In this document: piece after piece, positions 5,857 through 6,573 of the stretch
How the letters are laid out: the number at the start of each line of letters is the position of its first letter
Numbering within the stretch: position 1 is the stretch's first letter
Assembly (NCBI GenBank): GCA_015520395.1
Contig: WAQG01000076.1
Span: 1 to 6,573, forward strand
Direction of reading: 5' to 3'
From: Candidatus Geoarchaeota archaeon
GTDB lineage: Archaea > Thermoproteota > Thermoprotei > Gearchaeales > WAQG01
Length of the DNA stretch: 6,573 nt
Translations under genes and position numbers: made by a program
The notes under the pieces: generated by a model
Databases searched by the model: none
Seen by the model: the letters and a program-made list of their open reading frames with translations, nothing else
What the model was told of the DNA's origin: nothing

Positions 5857-5864
5857 GATATAAA
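5857..5864 (-). promoter_or_regulatory. Putative TATA box of TFE-beta (and rlmE)
   Basis: TTTATATC on the - strand lies in the 49-base gap between the TFB stop and the TFE-beta GTG. Its centre is about 36 bases from GTG 5825 and about 26 bases from 5835, so transcription probably starts near 5835. The T-rich run just downstream (TTTATATCTTTTC) could also help end TFB transcripts. Confidence 0.55.
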
Positions 5865-5874
5865 TTTAGCCTGA

Positions 5875-6573
5875 CTACACCCTTATTATAATATTTATTT
5901 TCCTCATAAAATCCTTAGAACGCTGCCTTATGGTAACCGGGGTGATCTCAACAACTTCAGCCACGTCCTCCTGGGTGACATCCTCAACATTATAGATCTT
6001 GGCAGCTATGTACGTTGCAGCTCCGGCTACCCCGGACTTACTCTTACCGGAGGTCAGGCCCTTCTCCCTAGCGGTGTTAATTATCTTTTTAGCAAGATCC
6101 TCTACTATTGGAGGAAAATCAAGAGTTCCAACGATTTTCTCAACGAACGCCTCTGGTGGAATATCCATCTTTCGATTGTCAATACCCAAGATAGTCTTAA
6201 GTGAAATGAAGACTCTTTTAAGCCTATCATCTTTAAGGTCAAGAATCTTGGAGACCTCCCTAAATGTGATGGGAATGTTGTTAACCCTGCATGCGGCATA
6301 GAACGCAGCCGCTGCCAGATACTTAGCATTCTTTATCCTCTTCTTCCCAGACTTCCTCTTATACTGTGCATAGAATGTTATTGCTGTCTCTGAAACTATC
6401 TTTGGCGTGCCGAACGCTGACCGCAGGGTCTCTATGACGTCCATAGCCCTCCTCAACGACCTGTTTCGTGGGGTGTCAATAAGCCTCCTCTGGGCCTCCC
6501 TAAGCCTCGCCATCTCCCTCCTCTTTGCACTATCCAGAAGCTTGCCACTAAAATCTCTACTTACATCGCCAAC
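5875..6573 (-). CDS. tfb: Transcription initiation factor B (TFB), 5' end outside window
   Basis: TFB, the archaeal TFIIB, recruits RNA polymerase to TBP-bound promoters and reads the BRE. The frame is open to the window edge, giving 232 C-terminal residues. The missing part should hold the N-terminal zinc ribbon and most of the B-reader. In the partial protein, DVSRDFSGKLLDSAKRREMARLRE (3-26) is the end of the linker. Residues about 37-131 are cyclin repeat 1 (LAAAAFYAACRVNNIPITF) and about 138-228 are cyclin repeat 2 (AREKGLTSGKSKSGVAGAAT). The BRE-binding helix-turn-helix is near 200-221 (TQEDVAEVVEITPVTIRQRS). Methionine 6513 is internal and not the true start. Repeat 1 is lysine-rich and departs from the usual SIESVVAAALYAACR-like block, so this may be one of several TFB paralogues. 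The DNA is visibly richer in A and T than its neighbours. Confidence 0.93.
   Translation of the reverse strand, partial: VGDVSRDFSGKLLDSAKRREMARLREAQRRLIDTPRNRSLRRAMDVIETLRSAFGTPKIVSETAITFYAQYKRKSGKKRIKNAKYLAAAAFYAACRVNNIPITFREVSKILDLKDDRLKRVFISLKTILGIDNRKMDIPPEAFVEKIVGTLDFPPIVEDLAKKIINTAREKGLTSGKSKSGVAGAATYIAAKIYNVEDVTQEDVAEVVEITPVTIRQRSKDFMRKINIIIRV

Noticed and set aside
6511..6513. ATG 6513 as the TFB start
   Set aside because: The frame stays open to the window edge and upstream residues (DVSRDFSGKLLDSAKRRE) match the TFB linker, so this methionine is internal.
1..6573. CRISPR array, insertion sequence, tRNA or C/D-box sRNA
   Set aside because: I saw no spaced direct repeats, transposase, terminal inverted repeats, cloverleaf or paired C and D boxes. 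Nearly all of the window is occupied by conserved genes.

Overview
The window looks like ordinary chromosome from an archaeon, most likely a thermophilic member of the Thermoproteota (crenarchaeal side). Four things point there: a TFB transcription factor next to a TFE-beta (RPC34/39-like) subunit, which is typical of TACK archaea; an archaeal Trm1 tRNA methyltransferase; an AMP phosphorylase of the archaeal NMP-degradation pathway; and TATA boxes placed for leaderless or nearly leaderless transcripts. There are no bacterial promoters, mobile elements, CRISPR repeats or RNA genes that I can support. The genus cannot be fixed from the sequence alone.

Layout, left to right. A + strand gene (97-648) encodes an unrecognised, roughly six-helix membrane protein. 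It faces a probable 50-residue single-helix membrane protein on the - strand (688-840). Next is a compact - strand operon, read from right to left: a THEP1-type NTPase (3055-3603), AMP phosphorylase deoA (1541-3058, GTGA overlap with THEP1) and RNase HII rnhB (883-1536, four bases after deoA). The 50-residue gene may be the last member. An 87-bp divergent promoter region separates this operon from the + strand trm1 (3691-4842). trm1 overlaps tail to tail with a second - strand cluster: rlmE/ftsJ (4793-5428), TFE-beta (5406-5825) and TFB (5875-6573, 5' end beyond the window).

Functionally the window combines information processing and nucleotide metabolism. TFB and TFE-beta both act in RNA polymerase pre-initiation complexes. 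RlmE and Trm1 methylate rRNA and tRNA. RNase HII removes ribonucleotides and RNA primers from DNA. THEP1 and AMP phosphorylase act on nucleotides, and AMP phosphorylase feeds the pathway through ribose 1,5-bisphosphate to type III RubisCO.

I see no obviously new defence or mobile system. The points most worth a second look are: a probable CTG start for rlmE backed by a six-base Shine-Dalgarno match; a long stem-loop inside trm1; the adjacent TFB and TFE-beta genes, with a lysine-rich, atypical-looking TFB; two uncharacterised membrane proteins at the left end; and a shift in strand composition near 1.2-1.3 kb that does not follow gene direction.
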